Shown piece after piece: positions 50,868 through 63,670 of a stretch of DNA of 64,000 bases (within the stretch, counting starts at the first letter, position 1; every line of letters begins with the position of its first letter). Under the pieces are notes generated by a model. It had not been told where the DNA came from. It saw only the letters and a program-made list of their open reading frames with translations, and searched no databases. Source of the DNA: Blastocladiella emersonii ATCC 22665 (taxonomy: Eukaryota > Blastocladiomycota > Blastocladiomycetes > Blastocladiales > Blastocladiaceae); the NCBI GenBank assembly GCA_025594325.1, contig JANHCV010000006.1, positions 372,001 to 436,000 of the forward strand. Direction: 5' to 3'. The position numbers and the translations under genes are program-made.

Positions 50868-53067
50868 ATGTCAACTACCACGGCCGCCACGGCCAAGCCG
50901 GCGTCCATCGGGTTCGAGGCGCTCGCGGCCGACCGCCGCCCGCACGAGGAGCTGATCGTGGCCATGGAGCGCATGGAGTTCACGTTTCTCGTCGCGCCGC
51001 TCGATGGCCGCCGCGCGCCCGGCGAGACGCTGGATCTCGCCAAGGTGTCCCTCGACGAGCTGCGCGAGCCGCTTGAGCATGACGTGTTGCGGGTGCAGTC
51101 GTCGGGTACGTCGGCGGCGAGGTTTCGGGGGACGGTAAGCAGAGGGCTGATTTTGGGAGGTTTTGTAGACTTTGCGGGTGTCACGGTCGGCACCGTCGAG
51201 CACGGGTTCGACGCGGCCGTCGTCAACGACCACGAGATGCGGCTCAAGGCGAACCTGGTCCGATTCCGTCGACGCTAGCCCACACCCGCAGTCACGACTG
51301 ACACCCCGCCCCGCTCGCGTAGCACCTCCGCCGTCTGTTCAACTGGGCGGGCCACGCCGGCGTGTCGGCCGTGCAGTTGCCGCTGCCCACCTCGCCCTCC
51401 GCGATCCCCGAATTCGCCCGCGCCGTGCAATCCGCGTCTTCCCTCATCCCGTTCGCGACCATCTGGGTGCGCGTCTCCGTCTCGGACCCGGCGCACTGGA
51501 CGGCGTGGAACCTGGTCCGCTCGCTGGTCGGGCACAGCGCCAAGTACCACGTGGCACTCGAGGTGGGCGCGTCGCTGCCGGCGCACGGGTGGACGCGGTG
51601 GCACGCGGAACCCGTGGCCGCGCTCGTGCTCCCGACCGACGCGTTCCTGACGAACCGCAAGGGGTGCCCCGTGCTGTCCAAGCGGCACCAGGCGCTCGTG
51701 CGGGAGTTTCTCCCGCGCGAGCCGTACCTGTTCGTCACGCCGACGGTCCCAGTGGGTGCGGCGGCGACGGCGGAGGCGGGCGAGGTGGATCTCACGATGC
51801 ACGGACAGTACCTCGCGTACCTCCACCGCACGCAGCCCGCGCCGAGTGTGCGTGAAAAATTTGCCGACGGGTACGCCGACTATCTCCAGGCGCCGCTGCA
51901 GCCGCTCGCGGACCACCTCGAGGCCCAGACGTACGAGGTGTTTGAGAAGTGTGGGTTCAAGGTACGGCGAGCGCTGTTCTCGCGCACGGTTCTCCGCTCA
52001 CCCGCACGCGTTTCCCTAAATAGTACGCGCAGTACCAGGCCGCGGTCGCGCAGTGCCTCCGCGACCGCACCTCGGGCTCCGCCACCCCCGCCCAACAGAT
52101 CATCATGGTCGTCGGCGCGGGCCCGCGCGGCCCGCTCGTCGACTGTTGCCTGCGGGCGTCGGCGGAAGCCAAGGTGCCCGTGCGCGTGTACGCGGTCGAG
52201 AAGAACCCGAACGCGCTGGTCCCGCTGCGCCACAAGCAGCGCACCGAGTGGGGCAAGGACCGCGTCACGGTCGTGTACGCCGACATGCGCACGTGGCAGG
52301 CGCCCGAAAAGTGCGACATCCTCGTGTCCGAGCTCCTCGGGTCGTTTGCGGACAACGAGCTGTCGCCTGAGTGTCTCGACGGCGTGCAGCATGTGCTCAA
52401 GGGTACGTTATTGGACTTTGGGCGGACTGCGGAACTTCGGGCTGACCTGCAACCGTTTGTAGCCGACGGTGTCAGCATCCCGCAGTCGTACTCGCCGTGG
52501 CTCGCGCCCGTGTCGTCGGCCAAGCTGTACTCGGAGGCGGCCAAGCACAAGACGGTCGCGGCGCTCGAGACGTCATACGTGGTCATGATCCGCAACGCGG
52601 CGCTCGTCGCGCCGCCGCAGCGCGCATGGACCTTTCACCACCCGGCACCCACGATCCTGCTCGACAACGCGCACAACGAGAGGTACGCGAGCCTCGCGTT
52701 CGACGTCCAGGGCGACTCGGCGCTCGTGCACGGGTTCGCGGGGTACTTTGACTGCACCCTGTACAGGGACGTGACGCTGTCGACGCGGCCGGGCGACGAC
52801 CACTCGCCCGACATGACGTCGTGGTTCCCCATCTACTTCCCGATCCGCCACCCCGTGTTCGTCCCGCGCGGCGCCAAGATCGACGTCCACGTCTGGCGCG
52901 TCGCGGGCAACCACAAGGTCTGGTACGAGTGGGCCGTCGTGCCGCGCGTGCCCGCGACGGTGCATGGCGAGGAGGAGGAAAAGGAGCGCGTCGAGCTCGA
53001 AACGGCGGCCGGGTTCGCGAGCCTGATCCACAATGTTGGCGGAAAGAGCCACGCGATCGGGTTGTAA
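50868..53067 (+). CDS. PRMT5: Protein arginine methyltransferase 5 (Hsl7/Skb1 family)
   Basis: Type II enzyme forming symmetric dimethylarginine on histones and Sm proteins, using S-adenosylmethionine. Five exons: 50868-51105, 51169-51257, 51323-51961, 52024-52402 and 52463-53067 (introns 60-65 nt). All phases agree and give 649 aa (human 637). The N-terminal TIM-barrel part has ALEVGASLPAHGW and LTNRKGCPVLSKRHQALV; GYADYLQAPLQPLADHLE and TYEVFEK mark the middle. SAM motif I is VVGAGPRGPLVD (~351-362), the double-E loop SELLGSFADNELSPE (Glu ~425 and ~434), and the barrel has LVHGFAGYFDCTLYRDVTLS and WFPIYFPIRHPV; it ends HAIGL. Motif I has one extra residue compared with the human GAGRGP. Confidence 0.95.
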
Positions 53068-53238
53068 GCAAGTGAAGTGAGGTGAGCGGCGCCAATAGAC
53101 GGCATCGAATCTCATCATATCATACCCTGGTGGATGCTTGAACCGAACTTGTCCTGAGTAGCCATCACCCGCACGATCAACTAAGTCCACGTCGAATGTA
53201 TTTCGCAAGCCCGAAACCGGAATCCATCACTTGTCGGA

Positions 53239-53481
53239 CTAACCCGTCCTGATCAACGTGTACAGTGCGTCCCGCTCGCGGCAGAGCTCCTTGACATGCC
53301 GATTCAGCTGACAAACCAGCCCCTCTGCGGTCGCCAGCTTCTTGCCAAACGTCACCCAGGTCCTTTCCATGAAACGCATACGGCCAGTAAGGCATGGATC
53401 GTCACGAAGCCCGTCCAGCTCATCCAGCAGCGTCGCAGCTTCCGTCAGCCGAACGCGCGCGCAAGTAGTCCGGCCCATCAA
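53239..53481 (-). CDS. Small unrecognised frame, possible gene or relic
   Basis: 80 codons from the ATG at 53481 to a stop at 53239. Protein-like composition, mostly helical with heptad character (LLDELDGLRDDP, FGKKLATAEGLVCQLNRHVKEL). No family recognised. Weak likeness to the relic at 39324-40183 suggests a shared, mostly dead, gene family. It lies convergent with PRMT5. Confidence 0.35.
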   Translation of the reverse strand: MMGRTTCARVRLTEAATLLDELDGLRDDPCLTGRMRFMERTWVTFGKKLATAEGLVCQLNRHVKELCRERDALYTLIRTG

Positions 53482-54077
53482 TGAAACCGAGCGGTAACGA
53501 ACATCGTTTCGCTTCCCACGAGGCGAAGCCCTTTAAAGCGGCGCGATAGATTGCGTCGACACTGCGAGACGAGTCGCCAAGGCTGACGTGGACCGGAGCG
53601 TCATCTGCATCGCGCGCAGAGAGTCAAAGCACAAGGAGAAGAGCATTGGGGGAGGGGCAGATGCCGAAAACTTGAGCCGACGTCCGCTACATATGCAACC
53701 GTACAACACTGGTCCGACACGGAGATGTTGGGCCCAGGGTGGATCGTTGCCCGTTCATACCCCGTCTTGAGGCACTCTTGTGCAGTGGAAGGTCGGGCAC
53801 CGAGCATGGCCAAGCCAGCAGTGTCTCTTGATGCGTGCGTATCGGGGTGCGACCGAGGAGGGAGGGAGAGTTCGTGCATGCAGCTGGTCCCGGTCCAAAC
53901 TGCTCTCGCCGCGCCACGAAGGCCGCGCGTGCGGCCAAGTACAGCAATGCAGCTAGCTCAGCTTCGTCTCGTGCTTTCACGCGCGGCTTGAGGTTGACAT
54001 ACATGCATTCAGCGAGGGAGGGGTCAACGCGACGACCCGCCGGTTGTTCGCGCCGACGCGCCGCGTTTCAAGACGCG
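53482..54077. other. Intergenic region before the tandem duplication
   Basis: No protein-like frame on either strand. Its last ~60 bases resemble the segments that precede each later unit of the tandem duplication. Confidence 0.4.
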
Positions 54078-55790
54078 GCGTGGGGGTGGCACAGCACACG
54101 CGCATGGCGCTATCAGTCCCTCGATCATAAATACAGCAGACTCACAGCATCGCGCACAGCTGCCGCCGCGCCACCTGCCCGCACCGTGCAACCAAGGCCG
54201 TTCGTGGGGCGGTCAACAAGCGATGCAAGAGTAATGTAACGACCGAACGATGCCTTGAGCGACCATGCAACTTCATTTGGTAAGGATTGCGGACGAGATC
54301 CTGGACCGCGGGCGAGACCATGGACCGAGGCCGCGACAGTTTATGAATGCGAGTCGTTCGCGGCCGACGCGTACGGTTGGCGAGAGAGCGTTCAACTCGA
54401 CGGCCGAAAAGGGAGGGTTCTCAGCATTGATACTGCCAACGGCAGATCTCTTCGCACTGGCTCGTCAAGTTCTGCGCAGCAAAGCGGAAGAAGTGATTGA
54501 CGACCGCTTAAACACTGCTGGTGCCGCCGCCGTGACCGTGTGAGGACCCTCGACAAGGACACGTTCCCGGGCACGTTCGCGCACCTCTTCACTGTCAGTC
54601 GCCCCGCGTGGCCCCAAGCACGCGCGCTGGCCGGCGTCCTTGCGAAGTCCCGGTTCTTCGTCGCCACGCGCACGGCTCGACGCGACGTCGCGGCACATCG
54701 TGTTCCATATTATCCTCAAGTCTGCCGCTTCTTGCTTGAACTGAACATGGCGCGAACACGCTTACCGCGTGGCCGGCGTGGGAGCCGCGTCGCATCATGT
54801 TCCTCATCATTCGTGGGCGCTCCCCGAAATAAGTGGCCCCGAGCCGAGAGGACGCTCGTTTCAGAGTCCGCATTCATCATCGCATCATGGACGCGCGGCC
54901 TCACGCCGTGCTTGCCCCTGCGTTCCCCGCACGCTGCAACGTAGTCATGCGACGCGTTTCGGGCGTCGTTGTTGTTACTGCGACTCATCCGCCCGCCGCC
55001 CACGCCGCCCACTCGCCCCACGCGGAAGGCGGCTATTCCTGCTCATCCTGCCATTTGATCGAACAAGACGGCGCAGACACGGTGCGATCGAGCGCCCATG
55101 CAAACACCATGGTGCCGCTGCCATGTTCGCGCTTGCGCGTTGGCAAACGGCTTACCCGTTTGAATCACCGTTCATTTCCTCGCCATGTGGACAGGAACGG
55201 CAACAGAGCCGGGGCAGTCGTCTCGCCGCTAATTATGGCGCCGGCACGCGTGTTCATCATCTCGCGGACGCCGTGAGTGGCAGGCTTCGAGGTCGGGTGT
55301 GTGACCGCCAACCCGGGCGTGAGATGCACTTACCGTGTGTGTCGCGAGTCATGGCCCCACATGTACCGCGTCGCCTCACCGAACAAGGGCGCGCTCGTGC
55401 TCGCGATCATGCTCGTCCTCACCGTTTGCTTGCAAGCTCGTCCGCGCGCGCGGCACGCGGGCCCACGATGCGACGCGGACCGCAGATGGCGATCAGGCCT
55501 CGTTATTTGATCGGCTTTCGCCGACGGGTTGATCCGCTCAATGCGGGAACGACTTAAGATCACCAGCGTCGTGAGTGCTACGATCGAGTCTTGCGAACAA
55601 AATCTGTGATCTACCCGTGATCTCCCTATTACTCGCAGATGCCACTGTTTGAGAAACATGTAACGTGGTCTGCTTGACGTAATGCGGCCATTTATTCCCG
55701 TGTTTTGCGTCTTCGTCACGGCGGAGGACGAGAAAAATTGGTAGCAGCGGGAGCGGACGCGCGCGCGCAACGCGTCGCGTGCTGTTCGCG
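54078..55790 (+). repeat. Segmental tandem duplication, unit A
   Basis: Begins GCGTGGGGGTGGC and shares an ordered series of words with unit B: CATGCAACTTCAT (54264/55972), GGCTATTCCTGCTC (55030/57211), CCGCTAATTATGGCG (55226/57439), and GTGATCTCCC and ATGCGGCC/ATGCGGCT near the end. Offsets grow from 1.71 to 2.39 kb through indels. Within unit A an open frame at 54265-54543 (MQLHLVRIADEILDRG ... DLFALARQVLRSK, 92 codons) reads like protein; the same start in unit B (MQLHAARCAAEIL) stops after 13 codons. Identity is moderate, so the duplication is old. Confidence 0.7.
54265..54543 (+). CDS. Small open frame inside unit A
   Basis: 92 codons, ATG at 54265, TGA at 54541-54543. Protein-like composition, no recognised domain. 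The duplicated counterpart in unit B is truncated at once, which argues against conserved function. Confidence 0.25.
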   Translation: MQLHLVRIADEILDRGRDHGPRPRQFMNASRSRPTRTVGERAFNSTAEKGGFSALILPTADLFALARQVLRSKAEEVIDDRLNTAGAAAVTV

Positions 55791-58178
55791 GCGTGGGGGT
55801 GGCGCAGCCCGCGCGCGATGGCGCGATCAGTCCCCGATCACGCCGCCAGCTGATAACATCACTCACCGCCGCCACACTTGCAAACGTTGCACGCGCGCCC
55901 CGCCAACAGCAACCTCGACCGCCACCAACGGAGGAAGGACAATGTCACTGACGAGAAACGCTTCGAGCGGCCATGCAACTTCATGCAGCGCGATGCGCAG
56001 CCGAGATTTTGTGAGTTGGCGGCGTCTAGAGGTCGAAGTCGAGCGGCTCATGTCCGAGAGCAAAAACCTGCCGTGAGGTCTGAGAGCCGCCTCAGTCGGA
56101 GGCGAACGAGGGTTGGCGGCGGCGATCCCGCCAGCGGCGGATCTCCCCGAGCCGCCGCCGCGTCGCCGCCAAGCGCTCTGCGCGGCAGTTCGGGACAAGC
56201 GGCCGGCAGCGCTGCATCACCGCCGCCGCCGCGAGGTGCCCTCCAACGATGCCGTTCCCCAGCACGTTTTGCGTCCGATAATCCCGACGCCGTCTCCGCT
56301 GCCGCCGCCGATGCGCGCTCCGCGTGGCCCCATCGCGAGCGCGTGCGCCCCGGCGCGCGGCTCCATTGTCAGTGCCGAGTGCGTCGGGTACCCGACCGCT
56401 CGGCGCGACACCGCGTCGTGCCACGTCGTGGGGGGGGGGGGTGGCGGCGCGCGATCGCTCCGCTGCCTCGCGCGGGACCGAATTTGGCCGTGCAGCCTTG
56501 ACGCCGGCCCGACTTACTGCCGCCGCCACTCGCGCGGAGTGGGGCCGGCTCATCTGGCCCGCGCTGATCATCTCTCGGGCGAGGAGATGTTGGCGCGCAC
56601 GAGCGGGAGGGAGTGTGGCTCCTGTGCTCGCGCCGTCGCGTGCGGCATGATGACCACGTCGCCAATGATGCCGGGACACCCCAACCGGCGCTATTTCGAG
56701 GTCGTCCGACGTGGCATATCCTCGCACGAGTGCTGAACCGACCGACCCGCACGCGTTGGCCCGCACTTCCGCTGGCGGATGAGCGTGCGGGGACGAGAAC
56801 GCTTGGACGCTGAAACTGCGCCGCCCCCAAGTTCGCCGCGACCTACTCGATCCGGCGAGTATGCGGAGACACGGGCCGCCTCGCCGGCGTGGGAGCCTCG
56901 CCGGCGTGGGAGCCGCGCCGCATCATCTCGTTCATCATCGTTCGCATCATCATCGCAAGGACGGGCCCTGTTCATTGGTTCGCGGCCGTCGCCGCAGCCA
57001 GCGTGGCCCTGACTCCGTTGGGCGCTAATACTTGTTTCAGGCCCGCGTTCATTTCGGAGACGGACGCGGCCCCACGCTGCGCTTGCCCCCTCCCCCGCGA
57101 CCTTCCCCGCGTGCGCGCTGCGGCGACCGCGTGGTCATGAGACGCGTCTTGGGCGTCGCCGCCGCCGCCCAAATGGTCGGCTGCCCGCCCACTCACCCTA
57201 CTCGGCATGGTGGCTATTCCTGCTCCACCATCCGGATCCGATGGCGAGCGGGCGAACGAGCGCGGACACGGTGCGATCGGGCGGCCGTGCAAACATGGAC
57301 ACGGTTTCTTTGCCTTCCCCGCAAAACGCGCGTTGCTGCTGCTCGGCCGCGCGCTCAGAACTCGATCGTCGCCCGCTCACCGACTGCCGCGACTGTGGCC
57401 ATGTCTGCATTCTTGGCGGGGATGCGAGTGAGCGCGTGCGCCGCTAATTATGGCGGCGTTCATCTTCTCGCCACGCGGGGTGCGGGGGTGCGGTCAAGTC
57501 CGGTGCCTCAGCCCGCGATTCTCGCGTCACGGCCGACCAACCAGGCATGCTGGGCCTTGCGCCCCAACTGATCTTATCATCATCCGCAACGCGTGGGAGC
57601 CGCCGCACTTGTCGCGCGGTCGCGGCCATGATGGGCTCGTGCGCGCCGCCGTCCGTGGGAAGCGATGCGGGTCGTGCGATAGGATCGCGAGGGTCACAGG
57701 CGTGAGAGATGTGCCGACCAACTGCGCGGGCCCACATGTGCCACGCGCGACGGCGGACGCGATGCGCGAATGGAGAGCTCGCGAGCGGGCGGGCGCGTCG
57801 CTGTGCCCACTCACCGCTTGCAAGCTCGTCCCTCAGTAGCGCGAGTGGGCCCATGGTGCGACACGCGACAAGGATGGTGATCAGTCCCGAGTCGATTGAT
57901 CGCCTTTGACCGCCATGTTGATCCGCTCACGGAAGCGGGAGTTGGAGCAGCGGGCAGCGCGAGTGCCGCGATCGAGTCGCACCAACAGAATCCGTGATCT
58001 CGCCGTGATCTCCCTTGTATCCTCGGCCGCGCTTGCATGAGAAGCGTGTCTCATAATTTACTTGACCTGATGCGGCTGGTGATTCCCGCGCCCCGTGCCT
58101 GTATAGCGGTAGAGGGCGAGGAAACTCAGCGGCGGCGACAGCGGGCGCGTGCGTGCAACGCGTCGCGTTTCAGGTTGC
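55791..58178 (+). repeat. Segmental tandem duplication, unit B
   Basis: Second unit, about 2.39 kb, longer than unit A by insertions around 56100-56900. It includes a run of ten G at 56430-56439 and a duplicated 14-base CCTCGCCGGCGTGG (about 56879-56906). A third unit seems to begin at about 58111-58190 (CAACGCGTCGCG, then a diverged GTTGCCGTGGCAGGGTG) but is not continued. Confidence 0.65.
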
Positions 58179-58944
58179 CGTGGCAGGGTGCAGACATGCT
58201 GCGCGGCCTGACTCCCTTGACGTTTTCTCGTGGAGTTCGCAAACAGTATTAACCGAAACGGCGATCGATCAAGTCGCACGACGTGGGCGGTGAGAAGCGG
58301 GGCCATGACGCGTCGCTCTCGCGCTCGCGGGAGTGCGTCACCGCCTCTGACGCACTGACCCTTCCGAACCCTGCGAGCGAAATGAGCCCTTGGCGCTCAA
58401 TCCCGGCACTTGCCCACTCTCGAGCCTCGCTTCCGCGCTTCCGTGCTTCCGCGCAAACGACGGCGCAGCAGCAGCAACGCAACCCCACACGCCGTGGCAG
58501 CAGCGACGAGACGATGGCCGCCACGGCGCCCGCTGCGGGGGCAGGGCTCGAGCCTTGATGATTGGCAGGGCTGCCCCCGCGCCTCTTTCGCGCTGCTGCG
58601 CCGCGCCTCCGCCTCGGCCGCCGTCGCGATGCCCAAACTTAAATTTGTCCGAGGCCGCGCAATCGTGAGGTGTGCTCCGGGACTCGCCGAGGGCCGAGAA
58701 GCGCGAGAAAACGTGTTCGTGCAGCGCAGCTCCGCTCAGCCCGAGTTGAAACGTCCGACGTGAAAGAGAGTGGATGACAGTGGAGAAAACACTTTTAGTA
58801 GGTTTATAGAACACAATCAATTACACGCGGAGGGAGAGCGGGGCGACGCGCGCCCGAAGGAAGGGGAGACGGGAAGATATAGGGGAAACGGTTGAGAGGG
58901 AGGTGGACGTGTCGTCCGTGATGGAGACACTGATCCGCCCAGTG
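58179..58944. other. Region between the duplication and the zinc-finger gene
   Basis: Includes the 3' untranslated end of the minus-strand zinc-finger gene (a low-GC stretch at 58780-58825). No other gene seen. Confidence 0.4.
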
Positions 58945-60057
58945 CTACCACAGGCCGAGCGAGCGGATCGACGGCAGGACGACCGACGACGGCGCGGCCG
59001 CGACGGGCGCGAGCGGGAGCGCCGACGCCAGGGTGCGCGGTTGCACGCGGGGCGACGCCGACCCGGACGCACACCGCGGGCGCGCGAGCGATGCGAACGC
59101 GGGCGACGCGGCCGGCGACGGGTACTGCCACACCTGCTGCTGCTCTTGCGGAACGGGGACCGTCCACGGCGCGGGCTCGGGCACCTCGGCGTCGGGCGTG
59201 GGCGGGAGGTGCGACTGCGTGGCGGCCATGGCGGCCCACGGCGACGCGACGGGCGCGTTGAGGTTCAGGTTGGCGGTGATGCACTGGACCGTGGCGGGCG
59301 CGACCTTGGGCGAGTAGCAGCCCATGGCGGGCGACATGGGCGACGGCGGCAGCGGGAGCGACAGGGACAGGGCCATGGGGCTGCCGGCGCCCGTGGCGGA
59401 TGAAGCGCGCCGCGCGAGCGCCGAGGCCTTGGTCAGGTGCAGCGTCGGGCTCGCTGACACGGGCCGCGGCGGCGGCACGGCCAGGGTCAGCGGCGACGGC
59501 GAGTGCTTGGAGGAGGTGAGGATGGCGGGCGAGGGCGGCGAGGCCGAGCCGCGCGCCTGCTCGCGGATGCTGAGCAGCAGGTGCGCCGCGTCGAGCGGGC
59601 TGGTCTCGGGGCCGTCGACGGCCATGAGCTCGACCGACTCGGGCTCGGCGGCGGGCGCGACGACGGGCGACTTGGCGGTGGCAGCGGACGCGAGGGCAGC
59701 AGCAGCGGCCTTCTTGGACGGCTTGGCCGAGGATGCGGAGCGCGGCGAGGCCTTGGCGGCGGGGGCAATGGCGACGAGGCCCTTGTGGTGGGCCGGCTTG
59801 CGGCGCGGCTCGCGCGGGGCCTTGCTGTGGACGCGCTCGTGGCGGATCAGCTCGTCGGAGCGGGCGAAGCGGCGCTGGCAGTCGGGGAACCGGCACGCGT
59901 GCGGCTTCTCGCCCGTGTGGACGCGGTGATGGCGCTGCAGGTGCTCGAGCCGCGAGAAGCGCTGCTCGCACTCGGCGCACACGTAGGGGCGCAGCCGGTA
60001 CACCTGGTCGGCCGTCGAGGAGGGGGAATTTGTGGATGAGGTGGTCGGGGAGGACAT
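58945..60057 (-). CDS. Two-finger C2H2 transcription factor, Mig1/CreA-like
   Basis: 370 aa, single exon. Two adjacent C2H2 fingers at residues 27-47 and 55-77 ([40 protein letters not shown]) are joined by HTGEKPH. The RLEH and RSDEL recognition helices match the Mig1/CreA carbon-repressor class that binds GC-box sites. The rest is Ala/Ser/Pro-rich and probably disordered, with SP-rich patches ([18 protein letters not shown]) that are typical phosphorylation targets. The role in glucose repression is inferred from the fingers alone; other two-finger factors (Egr/Msn2-like) are less likely because of the finger sequences. Confidence 0.85.
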   Translation of the reverse strand: MSSPTTSSTNSPSSTADQVYRLRPYVCAECEQRFSRLEHLQRHHRVHTGEKPHACRFPDCQRRFARSDELIRHERVHSKAPREPRRKPAHHKGLVAIAPAAKASPRSASSAKPSKKAAAAALASAATAKSPVVAPAAEPESVELMAVDGPETSPLDAAHLLLSIREQARGSASPPSPAILTSSKHSPSPLTLAVPPPRPVSASPTLHLTKASALARRASSATGAGSPMALSLSLPLPPSPMSPAMGCYSPKVAPATVQCITANLNLNAPVASPWAAMAATQSHLPPTPDAEVPEPAPWTVPVPQEQQQVWQYPSPAASPAFASLARPRCASGSASPRVQPRTLASALPLAPVAAAPSSVVLPSIRSLGLW

Positions 60058-63000
60058 GGTGGAGATGGTGGTCGGGCGGGGTGGGTGGAGGAGGTCGGTG
60101 ATGGACGGGACGGGATGGGATGGATGAGATGGGACCCGAGCGGGGGCGGGCGGGGGTTTTGAAGCCCCGGGGGGTGCGTGGCCAGGTCGACGAGGGCACC
60201 TCGGGTCGCAGCAGGTCGTCGCGCGCTATCTCGGCTGCTGCCGGCTGGGGGCAGCCACGGCAGGCGGTGAGCCACGCCAGCGTGGGTAGGTGGCTAGCCC
60301 CATATTGCGAATCCGCGCGTTTCAGGTTCTCCGCCGAGGCGCCGCGCGCGATGTCGCATCGTCGGACCGACCCCGGCCTCCCGGGCCCTCGGCAACCGCG
60401 CACCTGCGCCTGGCGCCTGCACCGACGCGCTCACGCGACGAGGCGCACGGTCATGGAAGAGGAGGACGATGCGTACAGCCTCACTCACGCGCTAGCTCGC
60501 GGTGGTCGGAACCGCGGCCTCGACGCGATCTCACGGGAAGCGCGCGCCGTGGTTCGCGCAGGGTGGGGGAAGGGACGAACCCACCACGCGATTTCAGGGG
60601 TCGAGAAGCCCAGGTATTGCCCGCATGAAGATGAAGAGGATCCTTTACGTCACTCGACCGCGAAATGAATGAATTGCCTTGCTCTGCGCGCGCGGGGAAG
60701 GGATAGACGGCGGATGCAGCGCGGCGCAGCGCGTCTCGGATCAAATTTGCGATCAAACGCATACGTTTAAAAACACGCTTGGCACCTCTTCGGGCAGCTT
60801 TCGGGGGACCCCGCTGAGCTGAGCTCCCCGCACTCGCGCCTATTTTTGCTCACACCTACGACGTGGCCAATCATAAGATGATTGTCCTGAATGTTCGGTG
60901 ACCCGGTCCGCTCCGCATGTTGCTGAGGAACATTCTCCTACTCACCTACGCGTCCAGTCGTCGTCGTGTCGGGCTCACTGCGTCCCGCAGGCGGGGATCA
61001 CTTCGACGATCACGTCACGTCTGGAACCGTGCGCCATGCCGCAGCGTGCGTTCCCCTCGAATCCGTCCGACTGCGCCATGTAAAATTACTCGAGCCCCGT
61101 TTACCCTCTGGTGTTGCGCACCGCGGCCTCCCTCTACGCGTGATCCTCGAACCGTCGTCGTCTCAGTGTCACATCGCACGGCTGGTGCACGGCGCCGGGG
61201 GACGGAGATAGCACGCCGTGCAGGCGAATCTGACGAAGCGAACGAGGCGCTGGGTCCCGCGGATCTCGTCCCGAGTTCTCGGCCGCCGCCTCTGCGCCCT
61301 GCGGCTGCGCCGCTTGCAAACCCTCCGTCCGCATGCGGCGCCATCTTTCGATAATCGCGCGGCGGCGCGTTTCGAGTAGCGTAGAAGATGGGCTGGAACG
61401 GCTGCTTCACCTGGCGTCTGGTGCCGCGGAGGCGGAGTCGGCTGCTGCTGCGCCACCACGCGCTCAGCCCCGCGAGCGGCTGAGCGCGCTCCGTCGCACA
61501 CACACGCGCCGCGCGTCGCGCCATATATTCAGTCCGGGCTGTGGAGGGTCACGCGCTCATGTGCCGCCCGCCGTGGCGGAGGCGCGGACGCGGAAGCGGG
61601 CGACCGATGCCGAGCGCAGGGGTCCCCTCCGCAGCGACTCGGGTGGTGGACCCGTTGAATTCGCGTCGCTGTCGTCGTCGGGCGACGTGTGAATTCACAC
61701 CACGTCCAATTTGCGCTCGTGCGCAACCAACGGGTGAATGACACACGACTTGCCCATCCGAGGGACCGGTGACGCATTCGCGGTGTGATTACCCCGCAAT
61801 CTCGCAGCGCACGCGGCCACGACGCGCGGGACCGCGATCGAAGAAGCATGGGTCCGCCTGGTTCACGGCGGCGGCTGTGCGCGAGCGACCCGCATTCAAG
61901 CGTGCACGCTCGCTCGCGCGCGCGCGCGTGAGAAGCACGCAAACGTGGAAGCGTGCGTATGATTTTGGCCGGCCGCGAGCGCTGTTGCGTGTCTGCATCA
62001 ACAAGCGCTCCCGTTGTGAGGCCTCGGACGCACCGCATCCACGGCGACCGCCGCATTTCACGCCTTATTCAGCAGCGGAGGTGCCTCACCGACGACGCGG
62101 ACTGACTGGATCACGACGCGTCGCAGACGCGTGGGCCTCAGACTCCGATCCGGGGGATGCAGACGCGACTTTCACGCGCTGGTTGCCCGTTCGAGCACAC
62201 GCGCGGTGCAAACTCAAGCGCGCCGCACACACAACGTTGCGGGGGAATCGTGCTCGCCCAATACGGCCCGGTTTCTCCGCACCTCGCGTCGCGTCGTTTA
62301 TCGTGCGCGTGCAGGCGTGCGGGGGGAACGCGTGGGCGTCGCTGGTCGACTACGCCACCCCCGACGAGCACCCCCACAATCAGTGAGCTTGCAAGATGGC
62401 GGATCTCGCCGCCGCTGGCGTACGTTGTCCTTCGCGCGCGCGCGCGCGCCAAAGTTCGCGAGAACAAGGCTGGCCGCTTCGCCGCGCTGGTCTCGCCGAA
62501 TGCCCGGCCTCGCTCATTCGCGCACATTGTTCACACACACTGAGTCTGGACCCACGCGCGCGAGCGATAAGCGAGATGTGGGAGTCGAGTGAAGCGGAGG
62601 GCGGTGACGCGGCGGTGACAGGGGCCATCAGTGATTCGATCACGGCGCGTCGCGTCGACTTTTCGCCACTCTTCTGTCGACCGCTTGGTTGACCGCTTAC
62701 ACGCGCGTAATCTGATCTCTGCTCGCTTTTGCACGGTATGGACGATGAACGGCTCGAAAATGCACGCGTTCGAGACCCGCCAGTCCAAGCGACGCGCCGT
62801 GACGCGCCGCGCCGCGCCGCGCGCGTGCGGGGTAAACGACGCGTCATTCTTCCATTCCGGGGCCTCCACCCCGCAGCCTCTCCTCTGCTCTGCTCTGCGG
62901 GGGGCACCAACACGTTTTCGTGCCCGCTGTGGGCGTTGGGGGGACCCAGTCTCAGCATCCTGCAGGGCTCGGCCGACCGAATTCGCGCGCCAGTTGACGT

Positions 63001-63670
63001 CACCTCCTCACCGCTCGCGCTGCGCCTCCTCTTTCTTTCCTCGCGTATTGCCGGCGCCGGCCTGCGGGGGAAGTGTGGCGCCCACCGGACGCGGACGACA
63101 GGGGGCGGCGTGCATGAAGATGCATGGGGCGCGCGTCCGTTGTTCCTCCGAGATGAAACACACGCAACGCTCCGGCTCCGGGATCCCCGCGTCTTTCCCT
63201 TCCCGGCCCTGACAATGACCCGGTGGTGGGCGTGCCACCTCCGCACCCTGCGTCGGCGTGACGTAACCGGCCGTGATGAAAGAGGAGGCCTGGCGCCGAC
63301 CGACGTGTATCACAATGCGGGGGCGCGGGGATGCGTGGCCATCGTCCGGCGAATCGGGAGCGTCGGTGGCTGCGATATGGATCGCGGAGAGCTGCCGACT
63401 GCGCCCTTGTTCGCCCGACCCGACCCACCCGTCCGCGCCTAATCTTTGAGAGGGGGCGCGTCGTGATTCGCCAGGGCTGAGTTTGGCCGCGGCCGACTTG
63501 CATGAAGATCACCGCGTCGCGTCGCGTCGTTGCCGTCAGCGACTTGGTCTGGACCGGATCGCCAAGAATTCGGCCCGGCCCGGCTCACCTCGGCTCGGAA
63601 GACAGAGCATGATCGAGCAACAAAACTAGAGCTGTTGCTGGTCTATTCTCCACACACGCGTCACAGTGCC
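60058..63670. other. 3.6-kb interval without a recognisable gene
   Basis: Holds the promoter of the zinc-finger gene at its left and the 3' end of the sideroflexin gene at its right. Both strands have only Arg/Ala-rich shadow frames. Alternating CG tracts occur at 61916-61928 and 62437-62450, and a low-GC patch at 60755-60900. I see no RNA gene or domain. Confidence 0.45.

Noticed and set aside
60058-63670. Numerous 60-200 codon frames as small genes
   Set aside because: All are Arg/Ala/Ser-rich, overlap one another on both strands and show no domain, splice or start context.
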